The notes beneath the pieces were generated by a model. The model was not told where the DNA came from, ran no database searches, and saw only the letters and a program-made list of their open reading frames with translations. Shown piece after piece: positions 37,774-47,460 of a stretch of 64,000 nt of DNA; position 1 is the first letter of the stretch, and each line of letters starts with the position of its first letter. Location: the NCBI RefSeq assembly GCF_036924525.1, contig NZ_JAZHRU010000001.1, positions 6,043,001-6,107,000 of the forward strand, read 5' to 3'. The DNA is from Bradyrhizobium sp. AZCC 1719 (GTDB taxonomy: Bacteria > Pseudomonadota > Alphaproteobacteria > Rhizobiales > Xanthobacteraceae). The translations under genes and the position numbers were made by a program.

Positions 37774-37914
37774 TGTTATGGCTCCATGGCCTAATTCCGC
37801 CCTGCGGAACAAAATTCCACTTGCAGAACAAACTACCTCAGGCAATCTGCGGCCACAACAAAAAGCCGTTCACGAGGACAGCCTGTCCGTCAGACGGTCC
37901 CCGGGAGAACGGAC

Positions 37915-38136
37915 ATGCCAGAGATCAAGATTGTCACCGAAGTCGCCGGACGCGTGTGCGCGCTTCCCGTCGCAACTGGTGGCAATGTCGGCGATGGCGA
38001 CGAGATCGCTTTCGTGGAAGCCATGAAGATGGAAATTCCGGTCACGTCGACGACGGCAGGAAAGATCAAGGCCATCCTGGTCAAACTCGACGACGTTATC
38101 GCCGAAGGACAGGTTGTCGCGATCATCGAAGCTTAA
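37915..38136 (+). CDS. biotin carboxyl carrier protein (single biotinyl domain)
   Basis: The 73-residue protein is a lone biotinyl/lipoyl domain with the biotinylation site EAMKME near residue 40 and a GDEIAFV beta strand before it. It would carry carboxybiotin between a biotin carboxylase and a carboxyltransferase. GGGAG lies 7 bases upstream of the ATG. It is divergent from IclR and the carboxyltransferase gene. No biotin carboxylase (AccC-like) gene is in the window, so that subunit must be supplied from elsewhere. Confidence 0.92.
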   Translation: MPEIKIVTEVAGRVCALPVATGGNVGDGDEIAFVEAMKMEIPVTSTTAGKIKAILVKLDDVIAEGQVVAIIEA

Positions 38137-38297
38137 CCGGATCACGGCATAAACTTTTTTGAACGAGTTCCGCGACAATCTGTCCAGCTCTGGTATTGAC
38201 GTGTACGCACGTGATGTTTCCATCGCCAGCCGCGATATGACATGATCGACGCTAACGAGAGAATTTTCGCATAGCGAAACAATCTGAGGGGAAAATT

Positions 38298-39461
38298 ATG
38301 ATCTACCGCTTGAAGGCGCTCGCACCACTCGCCCTTGCAGGCATCTCATGGCTGACCTTGCCGGCGGCTTATGCGGAAGACGTCAAGCTGCCGCCGACCA
38401 TGGTGGTCACCGCCTATGACACCGGTACGGCAGGCTTCAACATCGCCGTCGGCGTCGGCAAGATGATGAAGGACAAATACGGCACCGACGTTCGCGTGCT
38501 GCCCGCCGGCAATGACGTGGCGCGACTGGCGCCGCTGCGCGCCAAGCGCGCGGCGATGTCCGCAATGGGTTCCGGCACCTATTTCGCCCAGGAAGGCGTG
38601 TTCGAGTTCGGTACCAAGGAATGGGGCCCCCAGCCCTTGCAGCTCGTGCTGTCCACGGTCGATTGCAACGCCGCCACGCTCGGCGTCGCCAAGGATTCCG
38701 GTGTGACCGAGATCAAGCAGCTCAAGGGCAAGCGCGTGGGCTTTGTGGTCGGTTCGCCGGCGCTGAATCAGAACGCGCTCGCCATCCTGGCTTTCGGCGA
38801 CCTCAAGCAAAGCGACGTCAAGGTCGTCGAGTTCTCGAGCTACGGCGCGATGTGGAAGGGCATGATCAACAACGACGTCGACGCTGCTTTCGCCACCACC
38901 ATCACCGGCCCGGCGAAGGAACTCGAGACATCACCGCGCGGCATCATCTGGCCGCCCTTGCCCCACAAAGACAAGGCCGGCTGGGAGCGCGTGAAAAAGG
39001 TCGGCTCGTTCTTTTTCCCGCACGTCGCGACCTGCGGCGCCGGCATCTCCAAGGACAAGCCGATCGAGCTCGGCAACTATCCCTACCCGATTTTCATGGC
39101 ATACGGGACGCTGCCCGCCGACGAAGTCTATGCCATCACCAAGGCGATGATCACGGGCTACGACGCCTATAAGGACTCCGCGCCGGGCGCGGCCGGTCTT
39201 GCGGCCGACCGCCAGACCAAGAACTGGGTGGTTCCGGTGCATCCGGGCGCCGCCAGGGCACTGAAGGAAGCCGGTCAATGGACCGACGCGCAGGAAGCCT
39301 ACAACAAGGAATTGCTGAAGCGCCAGCAAGTGCTGGCCGCCGCATGGACGGACTACGGCAAGTCCAGCCCGCCATCGGATGACAAGGCGTTTCTCGAAGG
39401 CTGGATGAAGGCACGCGCCGCGGCGCTGGCAAAGGCGAACATGCCCAACGGCTTTGAGTAG
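38298..39461 (+). CDS. TAXI family TRAP transporter substrate-binding protein
   Basis: The 387-residue periplasmic protein has a Sec signal (KALAPLALAGISWLTLPAAYA-ED, cleavage near residue 27). The TAXI-type core has GFNIAVGVGKMMKDKYGTDVRVLPAGND and LKGKRVGFVVGSPALNQ. AGGGG precedes the ATG. It delivers a small organic anion to the fused permease encoded 50 bases downstream. Its position after the carboxylase genes suggests an organic acid, but the substrate is not known. Confidence 0.9.
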   Translation: MIYRLKALAPLALAGISWLTLPAAYAEDVKLPPTMVVTAYDTGTAGFNIAVGVGKMMKDKYGTDVRVLPAGNDVARLAPLRAKRAAMSAMGSGTYFAQEGVFEFGTKEWGPQPLQLVLSTVDCNAATLGVAKDSGVTEIKQLKGKRVGFVVGSPALNQNALAILAFGDLKQSDVKVVEFSSYGAMWKGMINNDVDAAFATTITGPAKELETSPRGIIWPPLPHKDKAGWERVKKVGSFFFPHVATCGAGISKDKPIELGNYPYPIFMAYGTLPADEVYAITKAMITGYDAYKDSAPGAAGLAADRQTKNWVVPVHPGAARALKEAGQWTDAQEAYNKELLKRQQVLAAAWTDYGKSSPPSDDKAFLEGWMKARAAALAKANMPNGFE

Positions 39462-39511
39462 TGCTGCCTCACTCGCCTGGGGTCCAAGGCGAATACCGTC
39501 TAGGGGGAATG

Positions 39512-41578
39512 ATGTCACCTGCTGCGAGTGATAGCGTAGCCGCGCCTGCAAATCGAATTGAGTTCGACGACCCGCATGCCAACATGCAGGAAGCCGAAGT
39601 CACGCGGGTGCGGACATTGCGCGGGGCGTGGCGCTGGACGCTGGTGGTTGCAACTGCGGTAACCATCCTGCTGTGCATCAACCAGCAATTCTCCCTGCGC
39701 TTCTTCCTCGGCTACACCCAGCTCAACACCGAGTACTTCTATCTCCTGATCGCGCTGATGCTACCGTTCACGTTCCTGATCTTTCCGGGGACCGGGAGCG
39801 CGCCGCTCGATCGAATTCCCTGGTATGACATCCTGCTGTTTGTCGCCAGTTTCGCCTGCGCAATCCTCCTGATGCGCAGCGTCCGCAAGGCGGCAGAGGC
39901 CGGCTGGGAATTCGGCGGCGCGCCGACCTACGTGATCGTCGCCGGCGTCATCATGTGGGTCGTGCTGATGGAAGCGTTGCGGCGCACCGGCGGCTGGAGC
40001 CTGCTGCTGAGCGTGCTGCCGTTTACGGTGTACCCCCTGTTCGCCGATGCGACGTGGCTGGGGCCGTTTCGCGGCACCCAATCGACACTCGAACAAGCGA
40101 CGGCGTATCACGTGCTTTCGGGCGAAAGCCTGCTCGGCATTCCGATCCAGGCCTTTGCCGATACCGTGATCGGCTTTCTGGTGTTCGGCACCGCGCTGAT
40201 GATGACGGGCGCCGGGAAATTCTTCATCAACCTGTCGTTTGCGATGTGCGGCACCTTCCGCGGCGGCGCCGCCAAGGTCTGCATCTTTGCCAGCGGCCTG
40301 CTCGGCATGATGTCGGGCTCGATCATCTCCAACGTGCTGACCGCCGGCACCATGACCATTCCGGTCATGAAGAAGAGCGGTTTCCGCGCCTCCTATGCCG
40401 CTGCGATCGAGGCCTGCGCCTCGACCGGCGCCGTGCTGGCGCCGCCGGTGATGGGCGCGACCGCGTTCGTCATCGCGCAGTTCCTCAACGTCAGCTACGC
40501 GGACGTCGCGCTTGCTGCGATCATTCCGGCGACCCTCTACTACATCGGCCTGTTCATGCAGGTGGATTCCTATGCCGCCCGCCACGGGTTGAAGGGCATT
40601 CCGCGCGCCGAGCTGCCGAAGGTATGGGACACGATCAAGGACGGCTGGTACTACGTTTTCGTCATCGCGCTGCTGATCGTGATGCTGCTCTACTTCAAGC
40701 GCGAGAGCCACGCGCCGTTCTACGCCACTGCGCTTCTTTTGGTGCTGAACCAGCTCTTCTCGAAGGATACCCGCTGGACGCTTGGGACGATCAGCAAGTT
40801 CCTTGAGGTCAACGGCCGCACATTCGTCGAGCTGGTCGGCATCCTTGCCGGATGCGGGCTCTTGATCGGCGCGTTCTCGATGACCGGCGTGGTCTCGAGC
40901 CTCGCCAACGACCTGTTGCGGATCGCCGGCGACAACGCACTCCTGCTGCTCGTGATGTGCGCCTTCACCAGCCTCGTGCTCGGGCTCGGGCTGACGACGA
41001 CGGCCTGCTATATCTTCCTCGCCATCCTGGTGGCGCCTGCGCTGGAAAAACTCGGCCTCAACCGCATGGCCGTGCACATGTTCATCTTCTATTGGGGCAT
41101 GCTGTCCTCGATCACACCGCCGGTCGCCATCGCCTCCTTTGCCGCGGCCGGCATCGCCGGCTCGCCAGCAATGAAGACGGGGTGGGAATCGATGTGGGTC
41201 GGCAGCATCATCTATTTCATCCCGTTCTTCTTCGTGCTGAACCCGGCGCTGGTGCTGCAGGGACCAAGCCCGTATCTCGAAGGGCTCGGACTGATGGCGC
41301 TGGCAGGCTTCGGCACGCTGTTCATCTGCGGCGGCATTCAGGGCTATCAGGTCTTTGTCGGCGATCTCAGAGCCGCCGGCGCGTTGGAATGGCCGCTGCG
41401 GGTGTTGTTCGTAGTTGGTGGCTTCGTGGTGGCGACGCCGGGCGGCGGGATCATGCCGTTGTCGCAGATGCAGGTGACCCTGCTCGGTCTCGCCATTCTC
41501 ATTCCTACGGCGCTGGTCGCGCTGCTGCTGGTGCGCCGCCAGACGCTGGCGCCGCCGAACGGGTTGCACGCACCCTGA
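39512..41578 (+). CDS. TRAP transporter fused permease (small plus large subunit)
   Basis: The protein is about 688 residues with roughly 16-18 hydrophobic segments, matching fused 4TM/12TM TRAP permeases that work with TAXI binding proteins. The large-subunit core has SGLLGMMSGSIISNVLTAGTMTI preceded by GTFRGGAAKV, and a later mirror segment (GLTTTACYIFLA). It uses an ion gradient to import the ligand. Tandem ATGs at 39509 and 39512 follow AGGGGG; the second has the better spacing. It forms an operon with the upstream binding protein. Confidence 0.9.
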   Translation: MSPAASDSVAAPANRIEFDDPHANMQEAEVTRVRTLRGAWRWTLVVATAVTILLCINQQFSLRFFLGYTQLNTEYFYLLIALMLPFTFLIFPGTGSAPLDRIPWYDILLFVASFACAILLMRSVRKAAEAGWEFGGAPTYVIVAGVIMWVVLMEALRRTGGWSLLLSVLPFTVYPLFADATWLGPFRGTQSTLEQATAYHVLSGESLLGIPIQAFADTVIGFLVFGTALMMTGAGKFFINLSFAMCGTFRGGAAKVCIFASGLLGMMSGSIISNVLTAGTMTIPVMKKSGFRASYAAAIEACASTGAVLAPPVMGATAFVIAQFLNVSYADVALAAIIPATLYYIGLFMQVDSYAARHGLKGIPRAELPKVWDTIKDGWYYVFVIALLIVMLLYFKRESHAPFYATALLLVLNQLFSKDTRWTLGTISKFLEVNGRTFVELVGILAGCGLLIGAFSMTGVVSSLANDLLRIAGDNALLLLVMCAFTSLVLGLGLTTTACYIFLAILVAPALEKLGLNRMAVHMFIFYWGMLSSITPPVAIASFAAAGIAGSPAMKTGWESMWVGSIIYFIPFFFVLNPALVLQGPSPYLEGLGLMALAGFGTLFICGGIQGYQVFVGDLRAAGALEWPLRVLFVVGGFVVATPGGGIMPLSQMQVTLLGLAILIPTALVALLLVRRQTLAPPNGLHAP

Positions 41579-41600
41579 TTGCGTTGCACAACAGGAGGCG

Positions 41601-43460
41601 ATGAAACAATCGCCTCTTCCTTTCACGACCAGTCCCACAGCCTGGACCAGTTCGAAACCGCCGTTGCTGCGGTTCCTGAAAGCCTGCCACGCCGAATTCA
41701 CCTCCGAGACCGGTGGCGCGGTCGCCGACTACATCCCTGAACTCGGCAAGGCCGATCCTGCCCATTTCGGCATCAGCCTCGCCACCCTCGACGGTCATGT
41801 CTACGAAGTCGGCGACACGCAGGTCCCCTTCACCATTCAGTCGATGTCAAAGCCCTTCGTGTTCGCGCTGGCGCTCGACACGCTGGGGGCAGCACGGGTC
41901 GAGAGCGTCATCGGCGTCGAGCCTTCGGGCGATCCCTTCAATTCGATCCGCCTCAACGCCGAGAACCATCCCTTCAACCCGATGGTCAATGCCGGCGCCA
42001 TCTCCTGCTCCGGCCTGATCCACGAGGCCAAGGGCGATGCGGCATTCGAATACATCAGGCAGGCGCTGGGCCGGTTTGCCGGGCGCGAGCTCGATGTCGA
42101 CGATGCCGTTTATGCTTCCGAAAGCGCGACCGGCGATCGCAATCGCGCGATCGGCTACCTCCTGCGCACCAACGCGGTGATCAAGGAGAACGTAGCCGCC
42201 GTGCTGGAGGTCTATTTCCGGCAATGCGCCATCCTGGTGACGGCGCGTGATATCGCGGTGATGGCGGCGACGCTCGCCAACCGCGGCATCAATCCGGTGA
42301 CCGGCGAGCAGGTGATGACGCCGTATGCCATCTCGCGCACGCTTTCGGTGATGACGAGCTCCGGCATGTATGATTATGCGGGAGAGTGGATCTACCGGAT
42401 CGGCATCCCTGCCAAGAGCGGGGTTGGCGGCGGCATTCTCGCAGCACTCCCGGCGCGGCTCGGGCTCGGCAGCTATTCGCCAAAACTCGACAAGCACGGC
42501 AACAGCGTGCGCGGCATCAAGGTCTGCGAGGCGCTATCGTCACATTACGACCTTCACATGCTCAACCGCAGCGACGATGCGCGCAACAGCATCATCGCCG
42601 ATTACGACATCGGCAACAGCCCCTCGCGGCGCGTGCGGCGCGCGCAGGAGCAGACCATCCTCGCCGCGCACCACCAGGATGTCCGCGTGATCGAGCTGGT
42701 CGGGACGCTGTCGTTTTCAAACGTCGACTACGTCTCGCGCCAGCTTGCGGCCAGGCCGCGGCCGCAACTCGTCATTTTCGACCTGCGCCGCGTCACCGCC
42801 ATGACCCGCGCCGGCGCCCGCCTGCTCGCCGAGGAATTCCGCGAGCTCGCCGCGCACCACGTCACGGTGATTCTGTCCGGCATCAGGCGCTCGTCGCCGG
42901 ACTGGAAAATGATCGCGGAATGGACTGAGGGTCTCATCAATATCCGCAACTACTACCTGCTCGACGCCGCGATCGAATGGGCGGAAGACCAGCTCGTCTA
43001 TCGCTACGGCGGCGCCATCGACTTCTTCGAGGCGACCGAACTCTCCGAGCAATCGCTGCTGGCGGGGCTGACGGAGGAGGAATTGACCGATCTCGCTTCG
43101 CTCGCGTCAATCCGGACCTATCAAACCGGCGAGAAGATCATCTCCGCCGGCGATGTCGCCGCATCGCTGTTCTTCTTGCGGAGCGGCGCAGTCCACGTCA
43201 CCCTGCCCGACGGCGTGAGGCTGGCGACGTTGACGGCGGGAATGCCCTTTGGCGAAATGGCGCTGCTGGAGCCGCAACGTTCCGCCGACGTGCTGGCCGA
43301 CATGGCCGCGACCGCGTATGAAGTTTCACTCAGTGATTTCGAGCGCTTCCGAAAACAGCACCCGCGCGCCGGCGAGCGCATCATGCGCAACCTTGCGCAA
43401 TTGCTGGCCGATCGCCTGATCCTCGCCAACGCCAAGCTGGACCTGCTGACGTCGGGTTAG
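41601..43460 (+). CDS. glsA: glutaminase A fused to STAS and cyclic-nucleotide-binding domains
   Basis: This 619-residue protein has three parts. Residues about 20-325 are a serine-dependent glutaminase: the catalytic SMSK (Ser81, Lys84) sits in FTIQSMSKPFVFAL, and NPMVNAGAI is the substrate loop. Residues about 355-450 resemble a STAS domain (VIFDLRRVTAMTRAGARLL). Residues about 485-605 form a Crp-type cyclic-nucleotide-binding domain (GEKIISAGDVAASLFFLRSGAV...PFGEMALLE). It hydrolyses glutamine to glutamate and ammonia, and the added domains suggest allosteric or partner control. AGGAGG is only 2 bases from the ATG. It is 22 bases after the TRAP permease and may share its transcript. Confidence 0.93.
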   Translation: MKQSPLPFTTSPTAWTSSKPPLLRFLKACHAEFTSETGGAVADYIPELGKADPAHFGISLATLDGHVYEVGDTQVPFTIQSMSKPFVFALALDTLGAARVESVIGVEPSGDPFNSIRLNAENHPFNPMVNAGAISCSGLIHEAKGDAAFEYIRQALGRFAGRELDVDDAVYASESATGDRNRAIGYLLRTNAVIKENVAAVLEVYFRQCAILVTARDIAVMAATLANRGINPVTGEQVMTPYAISRTLSVMTSSGMYDYAGEWIYRIGIPAKSGVGGGILAALPARLGLGSYSPKLDKHGNSVRGIKVCEALSSHYDLHMLNRSDDARNSIIADYDIGNSPSRRVRRAQEQTILAAHHQDVRVIELVGTLSFSNVDYVSRQLAARPRPQLVIFDLRRVTAMTRAGARLLAEEFRELAAHHVTVILSGIRRSSPDWKMIAEWTEGLINIRNYYLLDAAIEWAEDQLVYRYGGAIDFFEATELSEQSLLAGLTEEELTDLASLASIRTYQTGEKIISAGDVAASLFFLRSGAVHVTLPDGVRLATLTAGMPFGEMALLEPQRSADVLADMAATAYEVSLSDFERFRKQHPRAGERIMRNLAQLLADRLILANAKLDLLTSG

Positions 43461-43482
43461 ATTTGGGGCGCGGTCACGGGCC

Positions 43483-43598
43483 GCATGGTTCGAGACGCCC
43501 AGCGCCGCCGGGCTCCTCACCATGAGGGCTTAGAGTCAATCCAGATCTCAGACCTCATCCTGAGGAGCATCGCGAAAAGCGATGCGTCTCGAAGGATG
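43483..43598. repeat. MITE-like palindromic element, family A copy 2
   Basis: The two hairpins of the element at 0.96-1.1 kb occur here in reverse order: GCATGGTTCGAGACGC with CTCCTCACCATGAGG first, then CTCATCCTGAGGAGC with CGTCTCGAAGGATG. This is therefore an inverted copy. It lies between the convergent glsA and tex genes. The 10-base terminal repeats of copy 1 are not conserved. Confidence 0.7.
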
Positions 43599-43614
43599 AA
43601 GCCACCGACGGCAC

Positions 43615-45948
43615 CTATCCCGCCTTGCCCCGCCCGTTCTTTTCGGCAGCACGCCGCAAAGCCTCCGCGAGCGCGCCGCCCTGCTCCTGCGGCTTGCGCG
43701 GCGACGACGACGTCATCGACGCCTTGGAATACTCGCGCATCTTGCTATCCGACAGCTTGGGGCCCTTGTCGCCGATTTCGTCGTCGAGCCGCAGCGTCAA
43801 CGCGATGCGCTTGCGGGCGACCTCGACCTCCAGCACCTTGACCTTGACGATGTCGCCCGGCTTCACGACCTCGCGCGGGTCCTTGATGAAGTTTTTCGAC
43901 ATCGCCGAGATGTGCACCAGGCCGTCCTGGTGGACGCCGATATCGATGAAGGCGCCGAACGCCGCCACGTTCGTCACCGTGCCTTCCAGGATCATGCCGC
44001 GCTTGAGATCCTTGATCTCCTCGACGCCCTCCTTGAACACCGCGGCTTTGAACGCCGGGCGCGGGTCGCGGCCCGGCTTTTCCAATTCGCGCAGGATATC
44101 TGTTACCGTCGGCAGGCCAAAGGTTTCGTCGACAAAGGCCTGCGGCTTCAACTGGCGCACGACATCGGCATTGCCGATCAGCGCCTTGATATCGCTCTTG
44201 GTCGCGGCGAGAATCCGGCGCACCACCGGATAGGCTTCGGGATGCACGCCGGAGGAATCCAGCGGGTCTTCGCCATTGTTGATGCGCAGGAAGCCGGCGC
44301 ATTGCTCGAACGCCTTGGGTCCGAGCCGCGGCACTTCCTTCAGCTCCTTGCGCGACTTGAACGGCCCGTTGGCGTCGCGATGCTGCACAATGCTTTGCGC
44401 AAGCCCCGCACCGATGCCCGACACCCGCGCCAGCAACGGCGCGGAAGCGGTGTTGGCATCGACGCCGACGGCGTTGACGCAATCTTCGACCACGGCATCG
44501 AGCGAACGCGCCAGCTTGGCTTCGCCGAGGTCGTGCTGGTACTGGCCGACGCCGATTGCCTTCGGATCGATCTTGACGAGTTCGGCGAGCGGGTCCTGTA
44601 GACGCCGCGCGATCGACACCGCGCCGCGCAAGGTGACGTCGAGCTCCGGCAGCTCTTCCGACGCAAAGGCCGAGGCGGAGTAGACCGATGCTCCGGCTTC
44701 CGACACCACGATCTTAGACATCTTGAGATCCGGCAGCAGCTTGACGAGCTCGGTCGCCAACTTGTCTGTCTCGCGCGAGGCGGTGCCGTTGCCGATCGCG
44801 ATCAGCTCGACGCGGTGCGCGACCGCGAGTTTGCCGAGCGTCGCCAGTGCCGCATCCCATTGCCGCTGCGGCTCGTGCGGATAGATCGTCGTGGTCGCCA
44901 CCACCTTGCCCGTCGCATCGACGATGGCGGTCTTGACGCCGGAGCGGTAGCCGGGATCGAGCCCCATGGTGACGCGGGCGCCGGCGGGTGCCGCCAGCAG
45001 CAGGTCGCGCAGATTCGAGGCGAACACGCGCACGCCCTCGGTCTCGGCCGCCGTCCATAGCCGCATCCGCAGGTCGATGTTGAGATGCACCTGGATCTTG
45101 GTGCGCCACGCCCAGCGCGCGGTCTCCACCAGCCAATGGTCGCCCGGGCGCTTCTGATCGGCGATGCCAAAGCGCTGCATGATCTTGAGTTCATAGGCGC
45201 TGGGGACGCCGGCCTCGGGCACATTCGCCTCGGGCTGCATCTGCAGCTCCAGAATTTCTTCCTTCTCGCCGCGGAACAGCGCGAGGATGCGGTGTGAAGG
45301 CAGCTTGTGCAGCGACTGGTTGAAATCGAAATAGTCCTTGAACTTCTCGCCTTCGAGCTTCTTGCCCTTGCGTACGGTGGAGATCATCAGCGCGCTGGTC
45401 CACATCTCCTCGCGCAGCCGTCCGATCAGGTCGGCGTCTTCGGCGAATCGCTCCACCAGAATCGCGCGGGCGCCTTCGAGGGCGGCTGCGACGTCCGCCA
45501 CCTGCTTTTCGGCATCGACAAAGCCGGCAGCGACGACCTGCGGATCATTCTGCGGCTGGGTCAGCAACAGCTCGGACAATGGCTCAAGTCCGGCTTCCTT
45601 GGCGATTTCGGCCTTGGTGCGGCGCTTCGGCTTGAACGGCAGGTAGATGTCTTCCAGGCGCCCCTTGGTGTCGGCCGCCAGAATCTGTGCTTCCAGCGCA
45701 GCGTCGAGCTTGCCCTGCTCGCGGATCGAATCAAGGATCGCGACCCGGCGCGCTTCGAGCTCGCGCAAGTAAGTCAGGCGCTCTTCCAGGGTGCGCAACT
45801 GCGCGTCATCGAGCCCGCCGGTGATTTCCTTGCGGTAGCGCGCCACGAACGGCACCGTGGCGCCGCCGTCCAGCAGTTCGACCGTCGCCGCGATCTGCTC
45901 CTCGCGAACGCCAAGCTCTTGCGCAATCTGTCGATTGATATTTGCCAC
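43615..45948 (-). CDS. tex: Tex family RNA-binding transcription accessory protein
   Basis: The 777-residue protein has the full Tex layout. The N-terminal helical domain starts [15 protein letters not shown] YqgF-like RNase H fold follows ([16 protein letters not shown], near residue 335). Helix-hairpin-helix repeats ([16 protein letters not shown]) come next, and the C-terminal S1 domain has [24 protein letters not shown]. It binds nucleic acid and influences transcription. The start is a GTG with AGAGG just upstream; a TTG five codons further out is less likely. Confidence 0.95.
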   Translation of the reverse strand: MANINRQIAQELGVREEQIAATVELLDGGATVPFVARYRKEITGGLDDAQLRTLEERLTYLRELEARRVAILDSIREQGKLDAALEAQILAADTKGRLEDIYLPFKPKRRTKAEIAKEAGLEPLSELLLTQPQNDPQVVAAGFVDAEKQVADVAAALEGARAILVERFAEDADLIGRLREEMWTSALMISTVRKGKKLEGEKFKDYFDFNQSLHKLPSHRILALFRGEKEEILELQMQPEANVPEAGVPSAYELKIMQRFGIADQKRPGDHWLVETARWAWRTKIQVHLNIDLRMRLWTAAETEGVRVFASNLRDLLLAAPAGARVTMGLDPGYRSGVKTAIVDATGKVVATTTIYPHEPQRQWDAALATLGKLAVAHRVELIAIGNGTASRETDKLATELVKLLPDLKMSKIVVSEAGASVYSASAFASEELPELDVTLRGAVSIARRLQDPLAELVKIDPKAIGVGQYQHDLGEAKLARSLDAVVEDCVNAVGVDANTASAPLLARVSGIGAGLAQSIVQHRDANGPFKSRKELKEVPRLGPKAFEQCAGFLRINNGEDPLDSSGVHPEAYPVVRRILAATKSDIKALIGNADVVRQLKPQAFVDETFGLPTVTDILRELEKPGRDPRPAFKAAVFKEGVEEIKDLKRGMILEGTVTNVAAFGAFIDIGVHQDGLVHISAMSKNFIKDPREVVKPGDIVKVKVLEVEVARKRIALTLRLDDEIGDKGPKLSDSKMREYSKASMTSSSPRKPQEQGGALAEALRRAAEKNGRGKAG

Positions 45949-46174
45949 GCGACCTCTTTCCAAAGCCGTTTGCGGCGGGAGGACCGGCCGCGGGGACGCA
46001 GCTTATGGACCATCTCGGATTGATTTGCCAACCCGCCGCACGAAAGAAATTGATCTGTGGATCGGCCCATCGGTCAACAACCCGCACGCGGGATTCGCAG
46101 TGGAAAACACGCCGAGATAGGGGTGGATTGATGGCCTCGTAATGTGTAAACGGGCGCTCCCTCCCGGAGCTCCC

Positions 46175-47431
46175 ATGTCGATCTGCGGTCTTGATTTCGG
46201 AACGTCGAACACGACGCTAGGCACCATGGAAGGCCCGGCGCCGGTTCTGGTGGCGCTGGAGGCGGCGCACAGCACGATTCCCAGCGCGATCTTCTATGAG
46301 GCGGATGGCGGCGTTCTGATCGGCCGCAGGGCCATGGAAGCCTATGTCGAAGGCACGGCCGGCCGCCTGATGCGCAGCCTCAAATCGGTGCTCGGTACCT
46401 CGCTGATCGAGGAAACCACCCGGCTGGGCCGAGCGCGAGTCAGCTTCCGTGATGTGATTGCCTATTACCTCGGCGCAGTCAAACGTCGCGCGGAACAGAC
46501 CACGGGCCGCCAACTGCGCCATGTCGTTCATGGCCGTCCCGTACATTTCGTCGATAATGCGCCGGACGCCGACCGCAAGGCGGAGCAAACCCTGCGATCG
46601 ATTGCGCAGGGGATCGGTTTCGAGGAGGTCACTTTTCAGTTCGAACCGATTGCGGCGGCGCTGGACTATGAGCGGCAAACCACTTCCGAGGAACTCGCAT
46701 TGATCGCCGATATCGGCGGCGGCACATCCGACTTCTCGATCGTGCGGCTGGGTCCCGAACGCCACGGCAAGGCCGATCGTACAGCCGATATTCTCGCCAA
46801 TGACGGCGTCCGCATCGGTGGCACCGATTTCGACCGTCAGCTCAGTCTCGGCGTGGTCATGCCGCTGTTCGGATTCCGCAGCGCCATGAAGCGCGCCGGG
46901 CTCGACGTGCCGTCGAGCTATTTTCACGACCTCGCCACCTGGTCGAATATCAACCGCATGTATGAACCGCGCGTGATGGCGGATATCCGCCAGGTCCGGC
47001 TGCAGGCCAGCCAGCCGGAACTTCTCGACCGGCTGATCCGCGTGGTCCACGAGCAGCGCGGCCATACGCTGGCAATGGAAGTCGAAGATGCCAAGATCGC
47101 CCTGTCCGAGAAGCGGCGGGCGGACATTCCGCTGGAGTGGGTTGCCCCCGGTCTCAGCGCCGACATCGGCCGCCCCGACCTCGTCAACCATACCAGGCAG
47201 TTGGCCGACCGCATCGCGGCGCGCATCAGGAACTGCCTCGTTCAGGCGGGATTGGCCGCTGAAGATATCGACTCCGTGTTCCTGACCGGCGGCTCGGTAA
47301 ACCTCGCCCACGTCCACAAGGCAATCACCCAAGCCGTGCCGTCGGCCCGCATCGTCGAAGGCGACATCTTCGGCGCCGTCGGCAAGGGGCTGACGCTGGA
47401 GGCGCTACGGCGATACGGCCCCGCGAATTGA
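46175..47431 (+). CDS. Hsp70-family protein without substrate-binding domain, YegD-like
   Basis: The 418-residue protein is an actin/Hsp70-type ATPase. Phosphate loop 1 is CGLDFGTSNTTLG near the start, loop 2 is LIADIGGGTSDFSIV near residue 185, and the adenosine motif is VFLTGGSVNLAHV near residue 375. The chain stops after the nucleotide-binding domain, so the peptide-binding half of DnaK is absent, as in YegD. GGAG lies 6 bases before the chosen ATG. It stands between tex and a convergent gene with no co-chaperone nearby. Its client is unknown. Confidence 0.88.
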   Translation: MSICGLDFGTSNTTLGTMEGPAPVLVALEAAHSTIPSAIFYEADGGVLIGRRAMEAYVEGTAGRLMRSLKSVLGTSLIEETTRLGRARVSFRDVIAYYLGAVKRRAEQTTGRQLRHVVHGRPVHFVDNAPDADRKAEQTLRSIAQGIGFEEVTFQFEPIAAALDYERQTTSEELALIADIGGGTSDFSIVRLGPERHGKADRTADILANDGVRIGGTDFDRQLSLGVVMPLFGFRSAMKRAGLDVPSSYFHDLATWSNINRMYEPRVMADIRQVRLQASQPELLDRLIRVVHEQRGHTLAMEVEDAKIALSEKRRADIPLEWVAPGLSADIGRPDLVNHTRQLADRIAARIRNCLVQAGLAAEDIDSVFLTGGSVNLAHVHKAITQAVPSARIVEGDIFGAVGKGLTLEALRRYGPAN

Positions 47432-47460
47432 GATCAGCGGCTCTCGGACCCAGCCGCCGC

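Noticed and set aside
39761..41701. A 646-codon open frame antisense to the TRAP permease
   Set aside because: Composition is dominated by His, Asp, Glu and Arg as expected for the reverse of a membrane protein gene. No motif is visible.
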